Numbered from the stretch's first letter, positions 1 to 13,685 are shown. The stretch: DNA of 64,000 nucleotides from Tachypleus tridentatus (GCF_004210375.1 NC_134835.1:67114447-67178446); one strand, 5' to 3'. Program-made: numbers and translations. Notes: a model not told the origin generated them from the letters alone.

Positions 1-518
1 ATTGCTCCTAGGCCATTCAGGGAAATATTTAGCAACTGAAACATGATCACAGGTACTTACAAAATATCCACCTAATATTTCACAACCATAATTACATGTA
101 AAAATTCAAAAATGGATCAGATGTTTCTATTCAGGTTTAGAAAACAGGTTAAAGACACGAAAGTGTTTCATTATTTTTATGTCAGTTACTCTCTTGGCCT
201 AATTTCACATCTGCTGTAAAAGCATACTGTCTTCGGCCGTCAAAGAAGTTTTGTAAATACTAAAATCAACATACGATACAGGTTTTTATCAACTAGTTAA
301 TTTGTCAAAGAAGAGATCTTAACTCGTTGCTCTGAGGCTTCTTCAAGGTACTTTGGTTCTAAACACTAAAATGATGGTTAGGGAAGGGTGAGAAAAATCA
401 ACATTAAGCTCATTTAGTTAGTACAAGAGTGCAGGCCCAATATGGTAAGCTCTGTATTTTGGTGTTAGCAAGCCGAGTTATAATCCATTCAGTATTTCTA
501 AATATTCCTCGCACTTTA
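1..518. other. intergenic, nothing recognised
   Basis: AT-rich sequence without a convincing open frame, RNA gene or repeat that I can identify. Confidence 0.5.
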
Positions 519-632
519 AGCTGTGGGTGCGTAATAAGTGTGATATTCAATTCCATACTTTAATGGTGGACGATAGGGTGTTTCTGACTGACTTACCTCC
601 CTCTAGTCAAAATTAGGAAGGGCGGCATGTAA
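519..632 (+). repeat. SINE A relic, internal part
   Basis: Degenerate match to the middle of family A: a form of the 'gccgtgggggcg' block, the 'gtgacggtcaatcccac' block and an intact 'ccctctagtc' block in the right order and spacing. Head and tail are not recognisable and no flanking duplication is visible, so this is an old copy. Confidence 0.5.
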
Positions 633-774
633 GTCATCAAAGCAAATACTTAATCTAGATTTCAAGTTATTGAGAATTAAAAAGTGAAATCTCTTTGATT
701 TGAGACAGTTTTGATAAGCTGTACAAAACTAACAGAACACTTTAGCTTTACTGCGCAGTATTATAGTCTTCCCA

Positions 775-885
775 TTGTCCCGGCAATAAGTCTGTGAACT
801 TCACTAAGAATTACATTTCTGTACCCGTAGTGGACAACACACAGATAACTCATTGTGTAACTTTGTGATTAACTACAAACAAATA
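775..885 (+). repeat. SINE B, old copy
   Basis: Follows family B along most of its length: a decayed A box, 'acccgtagtgg' after the B box, then 'cacacagataactcattg', 'gtaactttgtg' and an 'acaaacaaat' tail. The tRNA-like head is heavily mutated. Confidence 0.6.
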
Positions 886-1949
886 AAAAGGTATATTTAT
901 AAGGGTTTAGCTCAATCTATACATTTACGATGAACGAGTAAAAAAAATTAAGTTATTGTTTCCATCTTCGATAAATTAAGGTTATTTTATACAATCCAAT
1001 GCTCGATTCAAATTGCAAGATTTAAAATGTTCAAAAACGTTTCTGCAAACACAAAAATTTGTTCTATCTCATCAAAAAAGATGTTATATAACAACATAAA
1101 TTCCAGATCTTGGTAGAAACTGTTATCTTTACAAATTCGGTTTATTTAGGTTTATATACATGCATGGTTCATTTCACGAGCTTTAGTATTATGCGTTCAT
1201 GAAAAGAAGCTAAACACTGAATTTAGAAAATTGCGTTTAAGCAGTCATTAAATAACATATAAATAGATATGAAAAATGTCAAGCAAACGATTTTCAAATC
1301 GCGGGTTAGTACTTTGGTACAGCTTGGGTTTGAAGCCGTGTGATATCATATGATACTATCCGGCCTTAAAACTGAGGGCACATAGTAACTGTGAGAATAA
1401 ATCACTTCGTGTGCGTGGTGGGGTTCTGTTTATTGGTTTACTTCCCCTGATAAATAGTTAAATACTTTAGAAAACTTCTATACCTTTTTCAAAATTATGA
1501 TTTGATATTTTAACCTTTTCAATCACCTACCTTTATGTTTCGAAACATTAGTACATATTTATTTCTCAGGTTCTAAAGAAGATTTAAAATCTATAATCAG
1601 AGAGCTATTAAAATGAACTTTGAATTCGAAAATCGGTAAATCACCTGATAATCATACCCGTTATAAAGTTGCAGTATAAAGACATATATAAGAACTACGT
1701 TTGGCGTTTTGTAAGTAAACTGATTGCTTCTCGAAAGGGTAGTTAATTACCACTTCCGACGTAAAATATTCGTACACCATGATAAAGACATATCTAGATC
1801 GGGGATTTAGAACTTCGAAAACGATGATATCTCTTGTACTTAATGGCATTGGAAAACAAAGAAACATGGATCAACTTGGGTCACCAGCCCATCTAGAAGA
1901 GACTTGCAAAACGTCGTACCGAACAAATCTGTTTTGTAGAGCCCTGGTG
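886..1949. other. intergenic, nothing recognised
   Basis: No gene or repeat recognised. The 68-codon minus-strand frame at 1661-1867 has no family signature and is of a length expected by chance here. Confidence 0.45.
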
Positions 1950-1961
1950 AAGTCTTAAAAG

Positions 1962-2217
1962 GGCCCAGCATGGCCAGGTGGTTAAGGCATTCGACTCGTA
2001 ATCCGAGGGTCGCGGGTTCGAATCCCAGTCACACCAAACATGCTCGCCCTATCAGCCGTGGGTCATTATAAAGTGACAATCAATCCCACTATTCCTTGGT
2101 AAAAGAGTAGCCCAAGAGTTGGTGATGAATAGCTGCCTCACACTGTTAAATTGGGGGCGGCTAACGCAGATAGCCCTAGAGTAGCTTTGCGCGAAATTAA
2201 AATACAAAACAAAAACA
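1962..2217 (+). repeat. SINE A, full length with 12-bp target duplication
   Basis: tRNA-derived SINE. The head begins 'ggcccagcatggccaggtgg', which holds a Pol III A box, and has a perfect B box 'gggttcgaatcccag'. The family body and the 'gcagatagccct...gtagctttgcgcgaaatt' module follow, ending in an A/C-rich tail. The 12 bases 'aagtcttaaaag' at 1950-1961 recur exactly at 2218-2229, so both ends are fixed and the insertion is fairly young. Confidence 0.9.
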
Positions 2218-2229
2218 AAGTCTTAAAAG

Positions 2230-4070
2230 TGAAACGTTGTTTCGCTTAAGTAAAGTATTTCTGGAATACTATGGTCGTTTTCATTGGTATGAACGATCTA
2301 CCTAAAACATAAAAATCTCACCTATTGAACGTTTCGATCATCTGTTTCTACCTTCTAAAAACTTGTAGAAATACAGAACTGCAAAGTAAGCTTGTTAACA
2401 ATATAACTGTGCAATAACATATTTACAATTTTACAGAAAGTTTAATACTTTAGCTTCTGCGAATTATCTCTAATATAAGTATCCACAATTAATTTTTATC
2501 ATGTAGTCGATCAAAAATTACTTGATACACTGCTGTAATAATCTAATAATTATATACTATTGCCAGTTTGTTAACCTAATCCTTTGGTTAGTTAATTATC
2601 AGCATGAAATTGTGCTATAATCACACATGTACAAATATGAATTGTCTGGTCAATATCTGAACTTCACAGACATACATATATGTGTGCGCATACAAATAAT
2701 AAATATATTATTTGAATTAGTAGTTTGATAGTATTAACCTTTTTCTTCTTGTATTAAGTTACAAAATTAATGATCTGACACATAGAGCTATGCCAACTAT
2801 TTTGTTTATTTGTTGTTAATCAGTTTTGTTTTACGAGACAGTTATGGAATGTCTAGCAGGTGTGAAGCAAAGGCAGGTGGTGGTGGTTACTCGAGACGTA
2901 CACATTGATTTCTTTGAATGCTACACTTGTCCAACAAAATTCAGCCTGTGTCACTGTAATAAGCGTATATTTATTTATTTTATTTTTGATTTAAGTCGAT
3001 GGACAGTTGCTCATACGGAAGATAAGTTACTGTTAAAAGAATCATTTTGAATTAACTAGCTGCAGAGCTACATACGATTTGTATTGTTGGTAAAGTGGTA
3101 TATATATATACCGTGCTGAATTTATTATGGATACTGATTTGTTTATATTTACATTCACGTGACTACGCTTGTTGTTCCTTGTTCTATGTGAATAAACAAT
3201 TACACGTAAACAATATTTTTTAAAATAGAAACACGCATGTAGAATTTTTAAACCTTTCTTTCTCGTGGAGAAGTTCTACTTTTAATGGGGCTTGGCTGGA
3301 GCTCATTTATTAATATGATTTTCTGTTGTTATATTTAATAACTGCTTTTTCTGTTTTAATTTTAAAATCTAGTGTTCTACGATATTAAATATGACAAGGA
3401 CGTTGTTAATGTTTAAGTTATAACTGTATTATAATATTATTCAACAGAAAGAAATAAAACTATTACAGATGATGGTTAAATAAATATATTTTGACAGAAT
3501 TTAGTTATTACAATATTATTGTTTTATCTTACGTACTTATGAATTTGAAAGTTGCAAAATTTAAGAAAAGTAAATATATCTATCAATTTTAAGATATAAT
3601 CATCCATTGATTTTATATTTATGTTCGTGTTATTTTTCTGGATTTTTTTTACAGTTTGAATGTTTATTTCGGAAGTGTTTTGACCTGTTATGCCATCATT
3701 CAAAGATCATTTCTTTGACCCTCAAATTACCGACATATTTTTGTACCGTTCACTACAGTTGGAGTCCACATGTTGCATTATGTTGACTAATTTTACGTTT
3801 TAGTTTGTTACATATTGAGTTTAAAGAAGTGAAAAACAAATTGCACGAAAGCATACATTTTATATGTTTAAGCAGTAATTATTGGGATAATCACAATATT
3901 GGTGGTGGCATTGTTTATATTTTTGTGTAAAGTGTTCAATTACTTTACAACAATCTTTGACAATACAACTTGTACTCCTTATCTGTGTTCAACTGTAAAA
4001 CTGACTGTAAAATATCGCTTGTTAAGATTAATCACTCATACGCTGGCTAACTTCACGCTTTCTTTCACTA
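2230..4070. other. intergenic, nothing recognised
   Basis: Very AT-rich. The 74-codon frame at 2826-3050 shows no recognisable domain. No RNA gene or mobile element was identified. Confidence 0.45.
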
Positions 4071-4071
4071 A

Positions 4072-4345
4072 GTAAGGTGTTGAAGGGGCTCGACTCGTTA
4101 TCTGAGGATCACGTGTTCGAATCCCCGTCACACTAAGCATGCTCGTACTTTCAGCGGTGGGGGCGTTATAATGTGTAGTCAGTCCCAATATTCGTTGGTA
4201 AAAGAGTAGCCCAAGAGTTAGCGGTGGGTGGTGATGATTAGCTGCATTCCCTCTAGTCTTACACTGTTAAGTTAGGGACGGCTAGCGCAGATAGTCCTCG
4301 AATAACTGTGCGCGAAATTAAAAAAAACAACAACAAAAAAACCTA
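4072..4345 (+). repeat. SINE A, diverged head
   Basis: The B box 'gtgttcgaatccccg', the body blocks and the 'gcgcgaaatta' end with an A/C tail are clear. The first 20-30 bases of the head are degraded and no target duplication is obvious. Confidence 0.85.
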
Positions 4346-6028
4346 AACTAAAAAGTCTTGTTTATCTAAACAACTTCCCTCCGATTTACATTCATCTATT
4401 GATGTACAGTCAACTCCTCGTCACCGGTGATACACCATCATTTTCAGTCTGAGCACTCAACAATAGTTGTATAAAAATTTACCAATTTTCTGTGTTAAGA
4501 TCGTTTACCAGCTACTCATGCGCTAACATAAAAATTAAGGATTACGAAAAGCGGGAAACGAAACGAAGCATGTTCCTGAAACATTATCCGCTTGCAATAT
4601 CAACTTACAATGATAATTATTCAAACACAGCTATTCATTACATTCGTATGTGAATATTTTTTGTACTGTCCTCAGTGTTAATAAACAACGTAAACTACAG
4701 TTGTAAATATAACAGTTTTTAGTGTTGTGAGTAATAAAATTTTGTTCATATTACTATCACCAATCAATGCTATGGATGATACTATTTAAAAGAAACACAC
4801 AAAAAAAAAGACTTAAAAACTGAGTAATAATACGAATCGACATACGTGTAAACGAAAATGTGACGTATGAAGAGAACAACATTCCTATGGTACATAGGGG
4901 TTCTCATCGATATTTATAACTCATCATTTATTATCAACTGGACTGCATCAAATCGTAACGAGGTTTGCACCGAAGAACAGAATAAACATTCATCAGATTT
5001 GACCTTTTACCTGCATGCTGAAGCTTATTTAGATGCTATCAAAGATATAAAAACAGAATTTCGTGCCATCGTTCTGTTGACGTTGTTATCACTATAATTT
5101 AATGTATTTATCTCTGTATGACACTGCAGGCAACCCGTGTAGCAAGTTTTTATATTAAACTAATTCGTCAAGTTATGCAGATCAAGGTTTCAGTAACGTA
5201 TATATGTCAGCTTCCAAGAAAAATACAAATGAAAAAGAAAAGGAAAGGTTGTGTTATATATTTTCTTATTTTCAAACAATAAATACGCTAAAAATATTTT
5301 GATACGCATTGGTACATCTTATAAAAACTTTCCTATTATTGTGTGTGTGTGTAGTTCAGTTTTTCTTGATATTTATTTTATAAGCGTGAGTATTTTCATA
5401 AATTTTAAACGCTTTCTGAAACCTAAATACAAAAAATAATAATATCTAAAAACAGAAAATTCTAACAATCACATTTACAGCCACATCAGCGTATTTTCTT
5501 CTAACACCTGAAAACGGATTAAGATCGAAGAAAGAAGCTTTACAAGGATTCTCAAACTAAAGAATTGTTGTTTCTAGTATGAAACTGCACAATAGGCTAA
5601 GTTCAATAGCAGGGATCGCACCCTCAATTCTAGTTCGCACTTTTTTCTTTGGTTGTGTTATGTATTAGCCACTGTTACATGTTATAATTTATCTCGGAAA
5701 AGATTTCGATTTATTATATTACGTGCGTTACATATTAAGATTTCAAATAGTTGGAAATTTTAATTTTAATTTAGAAGTTAATTAAATTTTAATATGCATG
5801 AAATTTATACACACAATTTTCTTTCTTAAGTTCAATATATTTTAGTATACAAATAATAATATAGTTGATAATCACGATTATTACAAATAATGATTTATAT
5901 ACAAGTGTTTTACAAAGTTACAAAGTATACTGAGTCTTCTATCTGGTCTAGAATTGAATATTTTATCTATGATCCAGGACCACAAAGCGCAAGATACTTT
6001 TATGTTGATACTCGGGTACGGTGGATTT
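4346..6028. other. intergenic, no supported gene
   Basis: A 76-codon ATG frame at 4867-5097 encodes a peptide starting MKRTTFLWYIGV with a short hydrophobic stretch and one Cys. I recognise no family and see no splice or promoter context, so it is left uncalled. The rest is AT-rich and featureless. Confidence 0.4.
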
Positions 6029-6077
6029 AACAGATAGCCCGATGTGGCCTTGCTATATGAAAAACACACACGAATAC
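6029..6077 (+). repeat. SINE C 3' fragment
   Basis: Contains 'cagatagcccgatgtggc', 'cttgctatatg' and 'aaaaacacacac', the tail of family C. The head is absent or unrecognisable. Confidence 0.6.
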
Positions 6078-6141
6078 TCAGGTACACTTCACTTGACAGG
6101 AATGCTAGCTACCTCCACTGTTGTTTGGCCTCACGCGATTC

Positions 6142-6426
6142 GTTTGTTTGTTGGTTGTCTTTTTGAATTTCGCGCAAAGCTACACGATGGCTATCTGCGG
6201 TAGCCGTTCATAATTTAGCAGTGTAAGACTAGATGGAAGGCAGCTAGTCATCATCACCCACCGCCAAGTCTTGGGCTACTCTTTTACCAACGACTAGTGG
6301 GATTGGCCGTCACATTATAACGCTCCCACTGATGAAAGGGCAAATATGTTTGGTGCGACGAAGATTCGAACCCGCGACCCTAAGATTACGAGGAGAACGA
6401 CTTAACTCACCTGGCCATGCCGGGCC
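6142..6426 (-). repeat. SINE A, full length
   Basis: Reverse-strand copy: the plus strand reads from the tail ('tttgaatttcgcgcaaagct') to the head complement ('cctggccatgccgggcc'). The B-box complement 'gattcgaacccgcgacc' is intact. I found no clean flanking duplication. Confidence 0.88.
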
Positions 6427-6616
6427 CTCACACGGTTTATGAGCTAACTTTTTACGGATGAAGATATATAATGTCCTCGTAATGTTCGAAATCTATAAAT
6501 GTTCCTGGTCAAGCTCTGTAGTCTTCTGATAAATAGGCATTAACCACAATTATAGTTTCCGAGGCTTATAGTATAGTGACTGTAGCTAACCAATAATATT
6601 CTTTTCTGTCTCTCGG

Positions 6617-6894
6617 GCTGCCTGGCATGGCCGAGCGCGTAAGGCGTGCGACTCGTAATCCGAGGGTCGCGGGTTCGCGCCCGCGTCGCGCTAAACATGC
6701 TCGCCCTCCCAGCCGTGGGGGCGTATAATGTGACGGTCAATCCCACTATTCGTTGGTAAAATAGTAGCCCAAGAGTTGGCGGTGGGTGGTGATGACTAGC
6801 TGCCTTCCCTCTAGTCTTACACTGCTAAATTAGGGACGGCTAGCACAGATAGCCCTCGAGTAGCTGTGTGCGAAATTCCAAAACAAACAAACAA
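6617..6894 (+). repeat. SINE A, full length with 12-bp target duplication
   Basis: Head subtype 'ctggcatggccgagcgcgt' with B box 'gggttcgcgcccgcg'; this C/G-rich B box recurs in the copies at 28.8 and 41.6 kb and marks a subfamily. The flanking 'tctgtctctcgg' at 6605-6616 repeats exactly at 6895-6906. The 68-codon minus-strand frame across it is SINE sequence, not a gene. Confidence 0.92.
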
Positions 6895-6906
6895 TCTGTC
6901 TCTCGG

Positions 6907-7999
6907 CACGTCTGTCATATACTCTAAGGCAAGATTCTTGAATGTTCGTTCAATAATGTTCGAAGACATGCTAGTGTTTTCGTAAACTATATATCGTTGA
7001 TTCCTGCTCTAGAGAACCTTCTACAAATTTAGAGAACATACAAGACTTGCGCAATACACATACAATAATGTAAGTCACATGCATCAAACAGAAACAAAAT
7101 GAGATATTAAAATAAATGTATGTAACAGTATATCCATTACACCTTGTAGCTGTAGATACTTGCTAACACTTCTCTGACTCGTTGTTCATAACATAGGACG
7201 GCTACGTGTTTGCCCTAGGGGTCTCTCTCTTGACTATTTAGCCCACGTTTCGCACCAGGTGTCAGTTGCGTTGAAAATAGTAAATACATGGTGTTTTTTT
7301 TATCTTGGGTGAATAAAACACACATAACTTGATATAAATGCAAGTTGTTTCCCAGAAAACGCCATTTAATTAAATTATTTTGATCTAATTACTTCGAAAG
7401 ATTTCGTGTCAGTGAATTTTCCGTTGAACCTTTAGTACCTATTAAACTTATAGAAATATTTTAATTAAATAAGCGACCTGTATCTTAAAGGAAATAATTT
7501 ATATAAGCTTAACCACTCGTATTTCTATCTTGACAAATTTCATAATCGTTTGTTATTTCATATATTCTCCACAAAACTTATTTTGTGCCAATTAAAGACT
7601 TATAGGGCCGAAAGCTCTGCTTAGAGTTCATCATCAACATGTATGTATTCAGAAATGTTTATTTTCTAGTGTACACTGCATGAAATGTTTTTACATTTGA
7701 ACTCCTAAAGTTTCATATCTATATACACATCAATCCATCAGCCTTCTTATATGCTAAACGTTCAACATTAAAAGAATTTATTAAGAACAAAAGTGTTACT
7801 TTTTCTGCTGGAATTTTACGAAACAACTAGACTTCCTACGTTGACTGATTAAAAATAAATATCTCAAAGACAGGAGCTGGAACGGATAAAACACATAAAG
7901 AGAGGAACTTGTTTAAGTATATATTGTTCAGTTTATATATATATATATATAATTTTGGTATTATATACGTGTATAATTTTATTGAACTATGTCGAATAG
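6907..7999. other. intergenic, nothing recognised
   Basis: No gene recognised. A (TA)n microsatellite occupies about 7933-7951. Confidence 0.45.
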
Positions 8000-8008
8000 A
8001 TTTATTTC

Positions 8009-8134
8009 GCCCCCTGTGGCACAGTGGTATGTCTACGGACTTACATACTAAAACCCGGGTTTCGATACCCGTGGTGGGCAGAACACAGATAGCCCATTGT
8101 GTAGCTTTGTGCTTAATTCAAAACAAACACACAA
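8009..8134 (+). repeat. SINE B, full length with 9-bp target duplication
   Basis: Family B: head 'ccctgtggcacagtggtat' with an A box, B box 'gggtttcgatacccg', then 'tggtgggcagaacacagat', 'agcccattgtgtagctttg' and an 'aattcaaaacaaacac' tail. 'atttatttc' flanks it at 8000-8008 and 8135-8143. Two overlapping short open frames arise from this repeat and are not genes. Confidence 0.88.
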
Positions 8135-8143
8135 ATTTATTTC

Positions 8144-8559
8144 AATTGAATTAAACATCTTCTCTTTGACATTTATTATAGAAATGCCAACCCTCAAAAA
8201 ATACTCAATAAAATGATAAGGAACGGTGGAATCCAGCCACAAAATGTTGACCATTTTGCTGGGTGCATCAAAACCAAATACTTTTTCCAACAATGCACTA
8301 TAATGACTCTTATTTGCTTAAAAATAAACGCAATGAAGTTTTCTTTATTGTAATAATGCATAGAATAACAAAAGATGGTTATAAATAGACAAATGGACAA
8401 TCATATTGCATATATACTCTGATCCAATAGATTAATTTGATTATACGTTTGATATTTATTCACAGTTATATTAAAAAATACTGTTGAATTATTTCAATGA
8501 ACATTTGCTACTGTGCTTATACTTCACAAGAATCTGTTTAACGAAAGGTGTTATACTGT
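8144..8559. other. intergenic, nothing recognised
   Basis: AT-rich sequence between a SINE and the minisatellite. No gene or repeat recognised. Confidence 0.4.
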
Positions 8560-9345
8560 TATTAACGCTAGTGTTTCAGAAAATGTTTGTTAAACAGATG
8601 TTAGTATTTTAAAAACATCGCATATTTTGGAAATGCTTGATATGTTAGTGTTTTGTAAACTGCATTTTCAGGATACGCTTGATGTTAGTGTTTAAAAACA
8701 GTTCATGTTCAGAAGATGCTTGATGTTAGTATTTTATAAATAGTTTTTGTTCAGAAGATGGTTGGTGTTAGTGTTTTATAAATAGTTTGTGTTCAGGAAA
8801 TGGTTGGTGTTAGTGTTTTATAAATAGTTTGTGTTCAGGAAATGGTTGGTGTTAGTGTTTTATAAACAGTTCATGTTTAGAAGATGCTTGGTGTTAGTGT
8901 TTTATAAAAGTTCGTGTTCAGAAAATAATTGGTGCTAGTGTTTCATAAACAGTTCGTGTTAAGAAGGTGTTTGGTGTTAATATTTTATAAACAGTTCGTG
9001 ATAAGAAGGTGTTTGGTGTTAATATTTTATAAACAGTTCGTGTTAAGAAGGTGTTTGGTGTTAATATTTTATAAATAGTTCGTGTTCAGAAAATGGTTGG
9101 TGTTAGTGTTTCATAAACAGTTCGTGTTAAGAAGATGCTTGGTGTTCGTGTTTTATAAACAGTTTTTGTTCAGAAGATGGTTGGTGTTAGTGTTTAGAAA
9201 CAGTTCGTGTTTAGAAGATATTTGGTGTTAGTTGTTTGGAAACTGCACATCTTCAGGAACTATTTGCTCTTTGTTTTTCAGGAACAGTCCGTGATCGTGA
9301 GGTATTTGGTGTTAGTTTTTTTACAAATTTATCATGAATAAGAAA
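8560..9345. repeat. minisatellite, 42-bp unit, about 18 copies
   Basis: Tandem repeat with core 'ggtgttagtgttttataaa' followed by 'cagttcgtgttcagaagatg'. Unit starts at 8764, 8806 and 8848 give an exact 42-bp period. The central units (about 8760-9180) are most alike and both edges decay, as expected from homogenisation in the middle of an array. No open frame is conserved through the units, because stop codons fall inside each. Confidence 0.9.
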
Positions 9346-9923
9346 TGTTTGTGTTAAGTTCCTAAAACAACAAATGTTCAAGGTATTTTAATGTATCTGT
9401 ATTGTAATATTATATAAAATTTCCCGAGACAGTTAATTATCAGTTATTTTAAAATGCAAGTGGAATTCCGAACTTGAAAGGCATCTTATGAGAGTGTGTG
9501 TAAACAACCCTGTCAGACACCCAAGGGATTCAGATATAAAGTTGTTCCTACTTTTGAACTTCAGATTAGATGAGAAACATCCAGTCAGTGTTAGTGTTTC
9601 AGTTTACAAAATGTTTTACAAATGTTCCACCACAAGGAAGTTATATAAGTCTTTGAATCAACTAATAGGTATGACTGTCACTTTTGTAAAGCACGTATAA
9701 CTGAAAGTGTGGAGCATGTTCAGTCACATCAGGTATCAAACATGGGATTCTTCGATGTGCAGCCGTGCTTACTAGGTAGTTGTGCATTGAATTCTTTAAA
9801 TAAAATCTCACTAAAAATGGAATAATTTTTTTATATCATAGTCTTTAGTGATTCAAAGACAGCTCCAGATACAGTATGCATTTTTTATATCGAACGAAAA
9901 TTAAGTTTTTAAAAGGTTTTACG
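9346..9923. other. intergenic, nothing recognised
   Basis: A 70-codon plus frame at 9488-9700 has no recognisable motif. Nothing else was identified. Confidence 0.4.
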
Positions 9924-10086
9924 GTAAGGAAAGGCAGCAAGTTAAAGTGATGCTAGAAAACATATTATCATATTTTACACTCTTGGACAACTGTTTTACC
10001 AACGAAAATAAACGATTGACCCTCACATTATAACACCTCTATAACTGAAAAGTTGGACTTGATTAGAATCTGAAACCCACACCTTG
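9924..10086 (-). repeat. SINE A relic
   Basis: On the reverse strand the family A blocks are decayed but in order: 'aaggaaaggcagc', 'ttttaccaacgaa', 'gattgaccctcacattataa' and a weak B-box complement. Both ends have eroded. Confidence 0.6.
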
Positions 10087-13000
10087 TAGAAGTAATTTTT
10101 AAACGTGTATGTGCTGGTCAAAGTATGATTTTAGGCGCTCATCAGTATCCACATTAGTTCAGTTAACATGTGCCTCTCTTGCAATAACATTTACCACAAC
10201 GCTCTATTTAAGTTTTGTGCGAGTATGTGGCTTGAGGATAATCATAGAGCCTTAACACGAGAGCTGACATTCCCTTGGAAAAAAAAAAAAAACTTGTGAA
10301 ATTTTCAATGAAAAATGGTAAAAATAGTGAGTTCAAAATGCATTACAAACTATTCTATTTGAGGTTCTTTAGACACTAAAAGCAACAACAGGTATCTATA
10401 CTTAAGAACCAGTAAGATAACCTTATTGTTACAAATCAGTTCAGGCAACAACATCAACTCATACGAGTAACACTGCTTTAAAATTTTAGCTTAATGTAAA
10501 GCTTTACGCCTGAACAAAATGAATGAATGCATTTAATCAATGTATATTTGTGTTTTTATTATCCTATACTCCCATTTTATAATTTCATCTCTGTAGGTAT
10601 CTTGCTTAAGTAGGAAGATTCTCTATAAATAGTCCTGATGCTAAAAATATTTTTTTCTTGACATAATTTCCTTAGAATCACATACGTTGTGTAGCTGTAT
10701 ATTTCTACAACTATTCTCTAATATATATAAATATTTTTACTCAAATTAAAGTTCTGATATTCATACAACTGAGATGAATATGATACATACATAGAATTAG
10801 GATAATTGTGGCTTGAATTAAAAGTCCTCTCTATTTTATATTTGTGAAAAACCCTTTATGTTATTTATACTGTTATAATCAAGATATTTATTGCTCGAAT
10901 TAAGTTACTTAGATTGGTACATTACAACAGTTTTTACTGTGGTAAGATAATATTCTCAGGTTAACTTTCAAAAATTAATTAGACTAAGTAATCTCAGCGA
11001 CGACGACTGTGTGTTCTAGCATCTTAAAGAAACAATATTGGTTTTTAGAACACATTATTCATCCGTTGATAATTCATGATGTAAAAGTAACAACCGTAGC
11101 TTTGTATATCAATAATTGTGGTTATTTTATTTATAACTAAACAATAATTTGAATTTACAAAAAGTATGAAACGAAATGAAATAAACGATAAAGAGAAACG
11201 CGTGTGTGTTTTAACAGTGGCAAATACATGTAACATGTCATTGGAACTAAGTATCTACTTAGATAATTACGTTTCTATAATATATGGTTTTTAGTTATAA
11301 AATTGTTATGAAATATTCTATTGTCTCTGGCTGAATCATTTAGAAAATTTTATATTTTAGATAAATAATCGTCAATAACGTCAAGAGAAAGTTTTATCGG
11401 TATTTTTTATATTAGTTTTTACAAAGTTTTGTTTTAATAATTCCTTACAAAGAGATATAAGTGCGAAGGATACCAATAAGAAATTCATGACTTCAAAAAT
11501 AGTAAAATAAATGGTTTTGGAGAGGAGTTATACTATTGAAAGTATATTTTCTAATATTGTTGTTATTTTGCTTTCAAACGAATTTTCAGACAGCACATCA
11601 CTAAGAAATTGTAACTGAAAAATGCTGTTTATTGAAGTCAAACAGAATCGCACACACATTTACGTCAAGCATATTTTTGAAGCAGATCTAAGTTTAGAGT
11701 ACACATCGAGAAATCTAGATCAACTACAGTAGTAAGTCTTTCTGTGTTAGTATATGGGAGAGTTTGTCAATATAGTGTATCCGACAAAAGAGGCGCTATT
11801 CCAAAAGACAGATTGCTGCTAGATAAGCATTCCTTATATTGCCTGTTTTTTTCAAACTAAAATGTACTGAACGTTCTAGTAAGGTTTCTCTCAGGTTTTA
11901 TTGAAGATCAAAGACCGTCGTTTCTCTTATGTTTCTGTAAGTGCATCATTGCAATTGGTACTGTTTACTTCAATAGGGTTACAAAGCATGTTGTTTTTTT
12001 GTCTTCAGCAGCGAGATGTACAGTAAAATTATAATGTTACTAGTGCACTTAGAAACGGTACTGAGACTATTTTGAAATATTTACCCCACACGATGAAGAA
12101 TCATTGTTTTCTAAACGAGAGGCATTTACTGAAATTAACGTGTAATGTATCGCAATTCGGGAACCTCTTGGCAACAGTGTTAGTTTTTCAGAAAAATCAG
12201 AATCTCCAGGTGGCAACACAGATTATAAAGATACATGACGTCATAGCGCTTCTAAGAACAAACACATTTTACTTCAGAAGGGGTTTCTCGTCATCATGAA
12301 TCATGAAGTTTACTAGAATCGTATGTAACTAGTGTCATTGATTGTAAATATATTTTTTAAACAACGTTAAGAAGATCATCGTTTTTAGATATAAAGGTAC
12401 AATAATGAACCTTGAGAACATGTTTATTATGATATCCATATTAAAATAAAAATAGCCACTCCATTAAGAAAACTAAACACGTGTCATTATTCATTTTTAA
12501 AGTATTCATTAGTTTCATTCTAGAGAAATATTTTAACTGTTAAATGTTTAACTATTGCCTTTGATTTATTTCATAATAAACTTTAAACTAAACACGTGCA
12601 TTTAAATTAAACTACAAAAGATAAACGAAGTTAAATGTAATAAAATAAAACCTATTGCTGTATTTTTATAAAGCAGCTTTTTAATGATTCTCAGACTGAC
12701 CTGCATACATAGAACTAGCTAATGTTTTACTTCTGAGAATTAAGTGTATTAATTAGGTACTCTATCTAAACACAATTATTTTTTCATGCAGTAATTCTCT
12801 ATTAGATTTATTCTGACTACGTGTTTAAAATCAAGAGAAAAGTTAGTAACAAGATAACCATCTCATGCTCCAGTAACTCTAAGGTTATAAAATAGCAATA
12901 TTTTAGTTACTCAACAACTGTAAAATAATCAGAGTCACCACTAACGTTGCTAACAGCAACATCCGAACAGTAACTTACTTAAGAACTGTAAAATGGCTCA

Positions 13001-13684
13001 ATAATTTTCTCAAAGATTAAACATCTTGCGATATTACTACGCACTTTGAATTCTAATTGATTTCTTTATATAAAACGACACTTATATTTTCTCGGAGCTT
13101 CCGCTGTAGTTCAAGTGCATTCCGAAAATTTCGAATCTCTGGCCTATTCAGTATTTACGGCATTCAGGCACAACATCAAACTTTGATGTAATGCTACCAC
13201 TTTTATTGGCCAAACATGAAACACATGATTACGATGATAGTCATCAGATTAATAAGAGATTTTACTATAAAGACACAAATTTTAGTTTTTCATCATACCA
13301 CCTATGAGGGTCTAACTATTAACTTAACACTAAAATAAAACAAGTAGAGTAATAATTAAATAAGTTACAACTAATTAAAACGACTTTAAAATCGACGTAG
13401 TATATTTTATGACTTTTATTTTTCAAATTTATGTATACAGCTGTTACATTTCTTGTTAATGGATTTGGCCGAGAAATTTAAAATGATGATTTAAAGCTTA
13501 ACAGAAAGAAATACAAATGAGCTATAGTAAATTTAATAACAATTTTGTTATGTTTACACTAAACTGATAAAGAAAACCAAAAGAAGAATTCTTTAAAGAA
13601 AGTGAAAGAAATACTTGAATACAAAATAGTTGGAGTGTAAAATGAAATAGAATTCAACTTAAAATACTTGGGCTCGAATGTTAT
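10087..13684. other. long intergenic stretch, nothing recognised
   Basis: About 3.6 kb of AT-rich sequence without a SINE, transposon or convincing exon. A run of about 14 A lies near 10,279. The 63- and 75-codon frames (11,045-11,236 minus; 12,072-12,299 plus) have no family signature. Confidence 0.45.
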
Positions 13685-13685
13685 T

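Noticed and set aside
1962..2040. Genuine tRNA gene
   Set aside because: A and B boxes are present, but the acceptor stem does not pair, and the same head starts dozens of SINE copies with tails and target duplications.
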